Source of the DNA: Empedobacter falsenii
GTDB taxonomy: Bacteria; Bacteroidota; Bacteroidia; Flavobacteriales; Weeksellaceae
Assembly: GCF_019308355.1 (NCBI RefSeq)
Contig: NZ_JAAGKM010000028.1
Coordinates: forward strand, 1-34,493
Reading direction: 5' to 3'
Length of the DNA: 34,493 nucleotides
Shown here: one piece after another, positions 24,419 to 32,500 of the stretch
How positions within the stretch are numbered: position 1 is the first letter of the stretch
Layout of the letters: the number at the start of each line of letters is the position of its first letter
Position numbers and translations under genes: made by a program
Notes under the pieces: model-generated
Told to the model about the DNA's origin: nothing
The model's database searches: none
The model's input: only the letters and a program-made list of their open reading frames with translations

Positions 24419-25078
24419 CTAAACCTTCTTATAAACAGCATAAAACTGATAAAAGTGCTGAATATTTTCAACATCAAAAATAATTTGTTTCCATTGATTT
24501 AATTCCAAAATCAATTGATTTTCGTGTTGAGTAAACTTCCCAACAAAAATTTCATCATCATTCAAATACAAACCAAACTTATCATTTACCAAATGTAAAT
24601 TTTCCACTTCCAAATGTTCAAAAAATAAAATAGATGATTCTTCTTCTGTAAAATCGATAGGTGAAGCGATATTCGAAGAATATTCTAACGCAATAAATTG
24701 ATGCGAATTATAGATTGGAAAATAGATCGACGGATAGTTTTCTATATTAGAAAATAATTCTTTTTTTAACTGAATTATTTCTCGTGATAAAAAAGGAATC
24801 GCGCTCAAATTTTTAACATTTCGTAACATATCAGCTTCCTCAAAATAGTTATCAAAGTGTAATATTTCGTTAACTGTTAAGTTTTTTTCGATCAAATGAC
24901 TTATTGGAATGCTAAAATATTTAGCAATTTGAGAAATTGTTTCAATTCGTGGCTCTGCACGTTTTTCTTCATAAGATGAAATATTCCCTCTACTAACTTC
25001 GAACAAATCAGCAAAAGCCTGTTGAGTTAAGTTCTTAACTTGTCTTAATTTCTTTATATTTTCACCTATTTTTGTCAT
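24419..25078 (-). CDS. XRE-family transcriptional regulator with a possible S24-like C-terminus
   Basis: A 219-residue regulator. Residues about 7-60 form a Cro/CI-type helix-turn-helix (NLTQQAFADLFEVSRGNISS, then EKRAEPRIETISQIAKYF). The C-terminal half has strands arranged like the LexA/CI peptidase-S24 fold (HQFIALEYSSNIASPI, later DDEIFVGKFTQHENQLILEL), but I cannot identify a Ser-Lys catalytic pair, so autocleavage is doubtful and the fold assignment is inference. It is transcribed away from the PspA-flotillin-ATPase block, with 93 bp to the YbjN-like start and a perfect inverted repeat between. It is the obvious candidate regulator of that block and of itself. Confidence 0.85.
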   Translation of the reverse strand: MTKIGENIKKLRQVKNLTQQAFADLFEVSRGNISSYEEKRAEPRIETISQIAKYFSIPISHLIEKNLTVNEILHFDNYFEEADMLRNVKNLSAIPFLSREIIQLKKELFSNIENYPSIYFPIYNSHQFIALEYSSNIASPIDFTEEESSILFFEHLEVENLHLVNDKFGLYLNDDEIFVGKFTQHENQLILELNQWKQIIFDVENIQHFYQFYAVYKKV

Positions 25079-25101
25079 TATTTAAAATTTTAACACTTTT
25101 A

Positions 25102-25122
25102 TTTGCTAATTATTTTAGCAAA
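25102..25122. promoter_or_regulatory. Candidate operator: perfect 8-bp inverted repeat
   Basis: TTTGCTAA (25102-25109) and TTAGCAAA (25115-25122) are perfect inverted repeats with a 5-bp spacer, in the gap between the divergent XRE gene and the PspA block. Size and symmetry suit an XRE-type dimer. It covers the -33 position of the predicted forward promoter, so binding could repress the block. Confidence 0.55.
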
Positions 25123-25135
25123 TTGTTTAATTTTA
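25103..25135 (+). promoter_or_regulatory. Candidate promoter of the PspA-flotillin-ATPase block
   Basis: TTG (25103-25105), 22 nt, then TAATTTTA (25128-25135; one base off TAnnTTTG) lie 36 bp before the ATG at 25172. The palindromic operator candidate occupies the -33 element and much of the spacer. Confidence 0.4.
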
Positions 25136-25171
25136 TGGAAACAAATTACAAAAAACACTAATAACAACAAA

Positions 25172-25564
25172 ATGAATTATTTTTCGAAGATTGAAAATTT
25201 TATTCAAAACATCAATTACACCATCACTTACAAAGACGAAAAAGAGGGTGTTTTTATGATTGAAAATTTATTGGATGGTGTTCAAAATCTGATTGTAGGG
25301 ATTGCACCACCTGTTATCATTTTCGAGTTGTATTTATTTACAATTACAAATGATAATCTGGAAATGCTAAAAGCGTTGTTGATGAAAAATCGCGATATCA
25401 TTCATGGTGCTTTTGCAATAACAGAAGACGGAAAAAAAGTTATTTATCGTTACACACTTCAAATTGCGAATCTTGATCAAAACGAATTTGAAGCAACGTT
25501 AAATTCTTTGAGCTTATTGATGAGCGAATATTCTGCTCAATTAATCGAATTTTCTAAACAATAA
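25172..25564 (+). CDS. YbjN / type III secretion chaperone-like small protein
   Basis: A 130-residue soluble protein. The ATG at 25172 is preferred because the 23 residues encoded upstream (from 25103) overlap the promoter and operator. The fold pattern of an initial helix, then paired strands (TITYKDEKEGVFMIEN, VQNLIVGIAPPVIIFELYLF) and a long helix, looks like the YbjN/Tir-chaperone superfamily, whose members act as small adaptor or chaperone proteins. The sequence IHGAFAITEDGKKVIYRYTL is a typical strand pair of such proteins. It is the first gene of the block, 12 bp before pspA, so it is co-transcribed and may bind PspA or the ATPase. The family call is moderately sure. Confidence 0.75.
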   Translation: MNYFSKIENFIQNINYTITYKDEKEGVFMIENLLDGVQNLIVGIAPPVIIFELYLFTITNDNLEMLKALLMKNRDIIHGAFAITEDGKKVIYRYTLQIANLDQNEFEATLNSLSLLMSEYSAQLIEFSKQ

Positions 25565-25576
25565 AACAATATCACT

Positions 25577-26281
25577 ATGAATATTTTCAAACGTATTTTT
25601 AGAATTGGACAAGCGGAAATACATTCGGTTGTCGAAAAAATGGAAGACCCAATCAAAATGACAGAACAAGGAATTCGCGAAATGCGCGACGATCTTAATC
25701 AATCATTAGAGGCTTACGCAAAGGTAAAAGCAATGGCAATTCGTTCGCAAAATAGCGTCGACAAAAAGAAAGAAGAAGCTGCAGATTATGAACGAAAAGC
25801 AATTCTTTTGTTAGAAAAAGCTGAGCGAAATGAAATTACAATTGAACAAGCCGAAAATTTAGCGAAAGAAGCTTTGAGCTTAAAAAATCAATTGTTAGAA
25901 GAAATTACTGAATTAGAAAATCAAGTGATTATTCATGAAAAATCTGCAAATGAAGTGCACAAAAACGTTGAGGTTCTTAAATTCAACATTAATAAATGGG
26001 AAAATGAATTAACAACATTAAAAGCTCGTGTAAAAGTTGCTGATGCCACAAAACAAGTAAACAAACAAATGGCAAAAATTGATGCGAATAGCACAATTAG
26101 TATGTTAGAAAGCATGAAAGCCAAAGTAGAAGAAGACGAAGCACTTGCACAAGCTTACGGAAGTTTAGCGGACAATTCGAAAACCGCTGATGACGAAATT
26201 AACGAAACCTTGAAAGGTGATTTGATTCAAAATGAATTAGAAGCTTTAAAGCTAAAAATTCAGTCGAAAAATCAAGAATAA
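25577..26281 (+). CDS. PspA/IM30 family membrane-stress protein
   Basis: A 234-residue almost entirely helical protein of the PspA/IM30 (ESCRT-III-like) family, which coats and repairs inner-membrane damage. The N-terminal amphipathic helix (MNIFKRIFRIGQAEIHSVVE) is followed by the family's EDPIKMTEQGIREMRDDL segment and long charged coiled-coil helices through about residue 200 (for example EQAENLAKEALSLKNQL). No transmembrane segment is present. Length matches PspA. The gene is second in the block; no PspF, PspB or PspC is encoded nearby, so regulation differs from the enterobacterial psp operon and probably goes through the XRE protein. Confidence 0.93.
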   Translation: MNIFKRIFRIGQAEIHSVVEKMEDPIKMTEQGIREMRDDLNQSLEAYAKVKAMAIRSQNSVDKKKEEAADYERKAILLLEKAERNEITIEQAENLAKEALSLKNQLLEEITELENQVIIHEKSANEVHKNVEVLKFNINKWENELTTLKARVKVADATKQVNKQMAKIDANSTISMLESMKAKVEEDEALAQAYGSLADNSKTADDEINETLKGDLIQNELEALKLKIQSKNQE

Positions 26282-26350
26282 ATCACTTTTTATAGTGAAT
26301 TATTTCTATAAAATTTTTAGTAAATTAATCTCTTTTAAAAAATCAAAACT

Positions 26351-26548
26351 ATGGCATCTAAATATGAATACAAAACAATAGAAATAATGCCTAACGCTGG
26401 CTTATTTTCTATCAAAATAGATAAAACATTTTTGGATGATTTACTAAATAAATATGGAAATGAAGGCTGGGAATTAATCACTTCCACTCCGCTTTCCATC
26501 AACAGCACAACGAAAATTATTTATTATACATTCAGAAGAGCTATTTAA
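26351..26548 (+). CDS. DUF4177 domain protein
   Basis: A 65-residue soluble protein of the DUF4177 type: an initial strand (YEYKTIEIMP), a helix (LDDLLNKYGNEGWELIT) with the characteristic GNEGWEL turn, and a final strand pair (KIIYYTFRRA). The function is unknown; these proteins occur singly or next to membrane or stress genes. It lies 69 bp after pspA and 19 bp before the YqiJ-like gene, so it is part of the block. Confidence 0.85.
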   Translation: MASKYEYKTIEIMPNAGLFSIKIDKTFLDDLLNKYGNEGWELITSTPLSINSTTKIIYYTFRRAI

Positions 26549-26567
26549 CATTAAAAATTAACACTAA

Positions 26568-27260
26568 ATGACCGAAATTTTAGACCTTCTTTTTAATCCA
26601 TTGGCCAACGGAATTATGACCATTTTGATGGGATTTTCTCTTGTCTATTGGGTATTTCAACTGTTAGCTGGTGACGGAATTGATCTTGGAACAGATTCTG
26701 ATTTTCATATCGGAGACATCAATGATGTTGATGCCCACCACGAAATTGACGCTGATCACGATGCTGATGCAGACGTGCATCACGAACCAGGTTTTTGGGC
26801 AAAATGTTTAGAATTCATCAATGTTGGTAAAGTTCCGTTAATGGTGATTATTACTTTGTTCAAATTTATCAGTTGGGTGATTACCATTATTTCTTCGATT
26901 GTTTTTGGATTAAGCAAATTAGGATTGTATTCAGTTTTAATCTTAATTCCGGTTTTCATCATCGCTTATTTTATGATGCATTGGATCACTAAACCATTAG
27001 TTAAAATGTATTCAGAATTAGGTTATCATGGAGAAGAAGAAACTGATTTTATCGGAAGAGTCGGAAAATCAAAATCTAAAATCACAGGAGATAAAATAGG
27101 CTCTGCGGAATTTCAAATCGAGAAAGATATTATTACGCTTAACATCAAAAGTCAAAATGGCGAAGAAATTAATTTTGGAGATACCATTATTATCACCGAC
27201 GAATCGCCTTCAAATCATTATTATTTCGTCATCAAACATATAACCTTAAACAACATTTAA
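26568..27260 (+). CDS. YqiJ/NfeD-like membrane protein with OB-fold and His/Asp-rich loop
   Basis: A 230-residue inner-membrane protein. Hydrophobic segments lie at about residues 14-34, 88-112 and 118-140. The C-terminal region (about 150-230) is beta-rich and resembles the OB-fold of YqiJ/NfeD proteins (DFIGRVGKSKSKITGDKIGS). Such proteins are classical genomic partners of flotillins and are thought to support flotillin assembly, which fits the flotillin gene next downstream. Between the first two membrane segments (about residues 37-73) is a run of Asp, His and Glu (DVDAHHEIDADHDADADVHH), a candidate metal-binding loop. The side of the membrane on which it lies is not determined. Confidence 0.82.
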   Translation: MTEILDLLFNPLANGIMTILMGFSLVYWVFQLLAGDGIDLGTDSDFHIGDINDVDAHHEIDADHDADADVHHEPGFWAKCLEFINVGKVPLMVIITLFKFISWVITIISSIVFGLSKLGLYSVLILIPVFIIAYFMMHWITKPLVKMYSELGYHGEEETDFIGRVGKSKSKITGDKIGSAEFQIEKDIITLNIKSQNGEEINFGDTIIITDESPSNHYYFVIKHITLNNI

Positions 27261-27267
27261 CACTATT

Positions 27268-27333
27268 ATGACACTAATATTTCAACTTACTTCGTTTCTT
27301 ATCGAAGAAATTTTAATCTTAATTATTCACTAA
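27268..27333 (+). CDS. Possible 21-residue hydrophobic peptide
   Basis: In the 99-bp gap between the YqiJ-like and flotillin genes an ATG opens the frame MTLIFQLTSFLIEEILILII, ending in His and a TAA. It starts 7 bp after the previous stop codon. The peptide is hydrophobic apart from a central Glu-Glu and could be a small membrane peptide or a leader that couples translation. It has no ribosome binding site to support it and could be chance. Confidence 0.3.
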   Translation: MTLIFQLTSFLIEEILILIIH

Positions 27334-27359
27334 ATCAATCAAAATATAATAAAAATCTC

Positions 27360-29444
27360 ATGACAAATTTTATTCTTTTAGCAGTTGGTGTTATCGTTTT
27401 CATCTTTATTGCTTTCATCGTCGTTTTAAGCGTTTTCTATAAAAAAGTTCCGCAAGGAAAAGCCATCGTTCGTACTGGTGTTGGTGGATCGCAAGTAGCT
27501 TTCAACAAAGGAATGTATGTAATTCCTGTTTTCCACAAAATGGAAATTATGGACATTTCGATTAAGAAAATTGATATTACTCGTCAACAACACGATGGTT
27601 TAATTTGTAAAGACAACATTCGTGCAGATATCAAAGTTGCATTTTTTGTTCGCGTTAATAAATCGGTGAATGATGTAATCAATGTTGCACAAAACTTAGG
27701 AACAGAACGAGCATCAGAACCAGAAACATTAAAAAGTATTTTCGAAGCAAAATTCTCAGAAGCTTTAAAAACAGTTGGAAAAAAATTCGATTTTATCGAA
27801 TTATACGAAGCTCGTCGCGAATTTAGAGATGAAATTTTAAATATCATCGGAACAGACTTGAATGGATATATTTTAGATGACTGTGCGATTGATTATTTAG
27901 AACAAACTGAATTACAATTCTTGAGCCCTGATAATATTTTAGATTCGGAAGGTATTAAAAAAATCACGGAATTAACGGCTCAACAAAATATGAACGCCAA
28001 CTTAATTCGTCGTGAAGAAGAAAAAGTAATCAAAAAACAAAACGTTGAAGCGCGCGAAGCAATCTTAGAATTAGAGCGACAATTAGCCGAAAAAGAAGAG
28101 CGTCAACGCAGAGAAATCGAAAATATAAAAGCGCGCGAAGAGGCAGAAATTGCAAAAGTTCGCGAAGAAGAACGTCTAAAAGCTGAATCTGTTCGTATTA
28201 CAACAGAAGAGCAATTGGCGGTACAAGAAGAAAATAAATTGCGTCAAATTATTATCGCAGAAAAAAATAAAGTTCGTACTGATGCAATCGAAACGGAACG
28301 CGTTGAAAAAGATCGTGCATTAGAGCAAACAGAACGTGAGCGAATTGTGACTTTAGCTCAGATTGATAAAGAAAGGTCTATCGAAGTTGAGAAGAAAAAT
28401 ATTCAAGGCGTTATCAAAGAACGCGTTCTTTTAGAAAAAGGCGTGATTGAAGAGCAACAAGGTGTGAAAGATGTTGAAGTTTACCGTGAAGTTGAGCGTC
28501 AGAAACAAGCCGGAATTATTGCTGCATCGCAAGAAGCGGAAGAGCGTTTAATCGAAACTGTAAAAGCTGCGGAAGCGGCAAAAATTGCGGCAGAGCAAGA
28601 AGCTGCTCGTCAAGTTATCGAAGCAGATGCACAAAAACAAGTTGCAGAACGCAAAGCGCAAGAGTTATTAATTGATGCGGAAGCTAAAAAAGAAGCTTCT
28701 GCAAAAGAAGCTGAAGCTCGTAAAATAATTGCTGAAGCACAAGCAAAAGAAGAAGCTACAATTGGTCTATCTGAAGCAGAAGTAATGGTTGCAAAAGCAG
28801 AAGCAGAAGAAAAACAAGGAACTGTAGAAGCATCTGTTATCGAGAAAAAAGCAGAAGCGTTACGTAAAGAAGGCTTAGCACAAGCAGAAGTTGTTCGTGA
28901 AAAAGCATTAGCAGAAGCAAAAGGAATTGAAGAAAAAGCAGAAGCTATGAAGAAACTGGACGGTGTTGGAAAAGAGCACGAAGAGTTCAAACTTCAATTA
29001 CAAAAAGAAAAAGATATCGAATTGGCTCATATCAACATTCAAAAAGATATTGCTGGAGCCCAAGCTGAGGTGTTATCAAATGCATTGAAATCTGCGAAAA
29101 TTGACATTGTTGGTGGAGAAACAATGTTCTTCGAAAATATTGTGAAACAAGTTTCGAATGCAAAAGGTTTCGATCATTTAATCGACAATTCGAAACATGC
29201 AACAGATATCAAAAATGCATTGATTGACGAAGATGGCGGAAGCGATTTAGCTGGAAAAGTGAGAAGTCTTGCCGATAAATATGGCATTTCATCAAACGAC
29301 ATCAAAAACTTAACAATTACTGCGGCATTAATTAAATTACAGCAAGCTGCTTCTGCTTCTGGAAACAGCGAAGACACAGGATTTATAAATTCTCTTTTCG
29401 GAATTGCGAATCAGTTAGGTGTTTCAAATAAAAAAATAGGTTAA
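27360..29444 (+). CDS. Flotillin family protein with extended coiled coil
   Basis: A 694-residue flotillin. An N-terminal membrane anchor (about residues 4-27, FILLAVGVIVFIFIAFIVVL) is followed by the SPFH/band 7 domain (about 30-190; GKAIVRTGVGG, ADIKVAFFVRV, YGLEQTELQF-like end). Residues about 200-560 are a very long charged coiled coil with Glu-Ala-Lys repeats (for example EAEARKIIAEAQAKEEA), then a C-terminal assembly domain. Flotillins organise membrane microdomains and scaffold protein complexes at the inner membrane. At about 700 residues it is longer than Bacillus FloT (about 500), most of the excess being coiled coil. The YqiJ-like gene upstream and the giant ATPase downstream suggest a joint complex. 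Confidence 0.95.
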   Translation: MTNFILLAVGVIVFIFIAFIVVLSVFYKKVPQGKAIVRTGVGGSQVAFNKGMYVIPVFHKMEIMDISIKKIDITRQQHDGLICKDNIRADIKVAFFVRVNKSVNDVINVAQNLGTERASEPETLKSIFEAKFSEALKTVGKKFDFIELYEARREFRDEILNIIGTDLNGYILDDCAIDYLEQTELQFLSPDNILDSEGIKKITELTAQQNMNANLIRREEEKVIKKQNVEAREAILELERQLAEKEERQRREIENIKAREEAEIAKVREEERLKAESVRITTEEQLAVQEENKLRQIIIAEKNKVRTDAIETERVEKDRALEQTERERIVTLAQIDKERSIEVEKKNIQGVIKERVLLEKGVIEEQQGVKDVEVYREVERQKQAGIIAASQEAEERLIETVKAAEAAKIAAEQEAARQVIEADAQKQVAERKAQELLIDAEAKKEASAKEAEARKIIAEAQAKEEATIGLSEAEVMVAKAEAEEKQGTVEASVIEKKAEALRKEGLAQAEVVREKALAEAKGIEEKAEAMKKLDGVGKEHEEFKLQLQKEKDIELAHINIQKDIAGAQAEVLSNALKSAKIDIVGGETMFFENIVKQVSNAKGFDHLIDNSKHATDIKNALIDEDGGSDLAGKVRSLADKYGISSNDIKNLTITAALIKLQQAASASGNSEDTGFINSLFGIANQLGVSNKKIG

Positions 29445-29460
29445 TCCATTAAACAATAAT

Positions 29461-29493
29461 AGAGTGATTGAATCTATTCGTTTCAATCGCTCT
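29461..29493 (+). other. Hairpin between the flotillin and ATPase genes
   Basis: AGAGTGATTGAA (29461-29472) and TTCAATCGCTCT (29482-29493) pair over 12 positions (one G-U) with a 9-nt loop. The downstream TAATTAC is not a clean U-tract, so this may be a weak attenuator or RNA-processing site rather than a full terminator. It lies in the 85-bp gap before the ATPase ATG and could lower its expression relative to flotillin. Confidence 0.5.
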
Positions 29494-29529
29494 TAATTAC
29501 AGTTTAATCACCTTCTAGATTTTAATTTA

Positions 29530-32500
29530 ATGCAAGAAGAAAAAAATATTAACGTTACCGAAACGCTTGATGCAGGCGCGTACGAAATCATCCGAAAAAG
29601 ACTTCTTACACAAAAAGATTTTCTTTCGGAAAGATTAACGAAATTGAATGATGCTCGAAAAGAAGTCTTCAATTCTACCAATTTTGCATTAAGCGCAAAC
29701 CAAAGAATTACGACAGAAAATACATGCGTCGCACGTGGAATTATCGCGTTCGATAAATTGTGTATTTTTGGTTACAACGTGCATTTCGGTTTACGCACAG
29801 ACATTCAGTTGAGCGATGTTTTTAGTATTTATCTGTTTCAAGAAAATCAATTTATTCCTCAACCTCTCGACTTAATAAACGATCAGAATTTCTTTACAGA
29901 TTTTCAGAATTTATATAAATATTACCGCGATTCTATCTTTTCTAAATTTCGTAGAACAGATAATTATCTATACATGGTTTTCCAAACCAGTAAAAGCGCA
30001 CAAGATTTGAAAGCGTTTAAATGGTTAATCAAAGACGGAAAATTAATTTATCAAGATGATCGCAGCATTCACGAAGTAAAAAAAGCAGATCAATTTGATT
30101 TTGAATGGCAAAAAACTTCTATCGATGATCGTCGATTAGGAAAGTTTCCACATATTTCTATTTTAGATAAGATTTTTATCGAAGCAATTGGTGGTGATAT
30201 TACTTTTAAAATTGAAGATAATACGGATTCAGGAAAAGGAATTTTCACTGAAAAAGTGACACATTTAGATCAACAATTAGACGATGCCGAATATTATTAT
30301 GCCGATTTAGGAAATCTAATTGCGGTTAAAATAAAACCGTTTCAAGAAGATTTCAGAGCCTATATTTACAATGTTCGCACCAAAGAAGTTATCAACATTC
30401 CTGCACTTTTAGATGCAGCAGTTCTGTTACCCGATAATCAAGGTTTAATTTTTTCGAATGGTTATTATTTACAAAACGGAACGTATCATCTTTTCGATAA
30501 TAATAATTTAGAGCATTTTCAATTTTTCCGTCGTGTAAATTCTCCGAACGGAGAAGATTTTATGTACATTTTCAATCAAGATGAAACCAATACATACATT
30601 CTTTTATCGTACAATATCATTCAACAAACTGTGGAAACACCTATAGTTTGTAATGGTTTTACGATTTTTAAAGATGGAAGTTTAATTTATTTCCGCACCG
30701 AAGAAGAAGCGACAAGACATCATCAAGTTCAAATTTGGCAAACACCTTATGTTGAACGTTTGATTGAAAATACAGAGAAAACAAATCATCCATTATATAA
30801 AATTGGGAACAAAGACATTGTGAAAGCAATGGCTGAATCTCAGGAGGTTATTCAATTAATCAACAAAGAAGATTCGTACGAAGGTTTATACGAGGACATT
30901 GTAAAAAAAGCGAATAATATTGTAGATGGCTATTTTTGGATTAATGATCAAGAGACTTTTGAGCTTGCTGTTCCTTTATTAGAAATAAAAACAGTTGCCA
31001 ATACAGCGATTGATGAATTTGCTAAAGTTCAAATTCAGAAAAAATTTGCGCAAGAAACCTTAGAAAAAACGGAAGAATCGATTGAAGAAATCGTTTTCAA
31101 AGTAAATAGCACAACGTACAATCAATTGGATTTATTGGTTGAACATTTAGCTGAGGCTCGTAAAATTCAAGGAAAAGTTATTGATTTACGTTCAATTCGC
31201 TACATCAATTTAGAGCGTGTTCAAGAATTAGAAAACCGATTGCAAGAGGTAAACGAAAATTTATCAACCAAAACAATTGAGTTTCTTTTATTGGATGAAG
31301 CACTAATTCCATACGAAGAAAAAGTTGCTGAACAGAAAAACTTAGTAGCTTCTATCGAAAAAGTCATTGATGCGAAAGTTATCGAAGAAGCCTGTCTTAA
31401 AATTGCCTCAGAATTAGAATTATTGATTGATATTCTGAACAGTTTAAAAATTGAAGACGCAACACAAACAACAAAAATCATTGAGAAAATCTCGGTTATT
31501 TTTGCTTCGCTTAACGAAGTTCGTGCCCAATTAACACGTCAAACTTCTGCGTTAAAAAGCAAAGAAGCTGTTGCAGAATTTTCTGCTCAAATCACGTTGT
31601 TAGAACAAAGTGTGGTTAACTTTTTAGAATTATCAACAACTGCCGAAAAAACGGAAGAATACAATACAAAAATAATTGTTCAACTTGAAGAATTAGAAAG
31701 TAAATTTTCTGATTTTGATGATTTCGCCTTGAAAATTGCAGATAAGCGCGACGAAATTATCAAGGCATTCAATTTGAAACGTGAACAATTAGTTGAACAA
31801 ACCAACAAACGCACCAATTCATTAGAACAAATTGGCTTGCGCGTCTTGAAAAATATCGAAAATAAAGCCAAAACTTTTTCTGAGAAAGAAGAAATTTTAG
31901 CGTTTTATTCTTCGGATTTAATGATTGACAAAATGCGTCAAATCATTCAAGAATTGAAGGATTTAAAAGATGTTTCGAAAGCCGAAAACCTTGAAAATCT
32001 ATTAAAAAAATCGCAAGAAGATACGCTTCGTGTTTTACGAGATAAAACTGAACTTTTTGTTGATGGGCAAAATATTATTGCGCTTGGTCAAAATAAATTT
32101 ACGGTCAATACGCAGCAATTAGCGCTGACATTGTTGAATCGTAACAACGAATTATTTTATCATTTAACAGGTACAAGTTTCTATCAAAAAGTTAAAAACG
32201 ATGAGATTTATCGTTACCAAGATATTTGGAACCAAGAATTTGTTTCGGAAAATCAATTGGTTTATCGTGCTGAATATTTAGCTTATCAAGCTTTTTTAGC
32301 AAGAAATGAAAACGATTTTGATGCTGAAAAATTTATCAATCAAATCATTGAACAAAATTATTCGGAAGGTTATATAAAAGGCGTTCACAATTTTGATGCG
32401 TTTCGAATTTTTACTGAATTGGTCAACATAAATTCGAAATTAGATGTGTTGCAATTTGATGCGCCAACTCGTACAACTGCTCAAATTTTTTGCCATTCTT

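Noticed and set aside
25103-25171. Longer start at 25103 for the YbjN-like protein
   Set aside because: The extra residues would be encoded by the promoter and inverted repeat and do not resemble the family N-terminus.
28610-28990. Ser/Ala-rich minus-strand reading frame opposite the flotillin gene
   Set aside because: It is the complement of the Glu/Ala/Lys coiled coil of flotillin; low-complexity coding strands often leave the opposite frame open.
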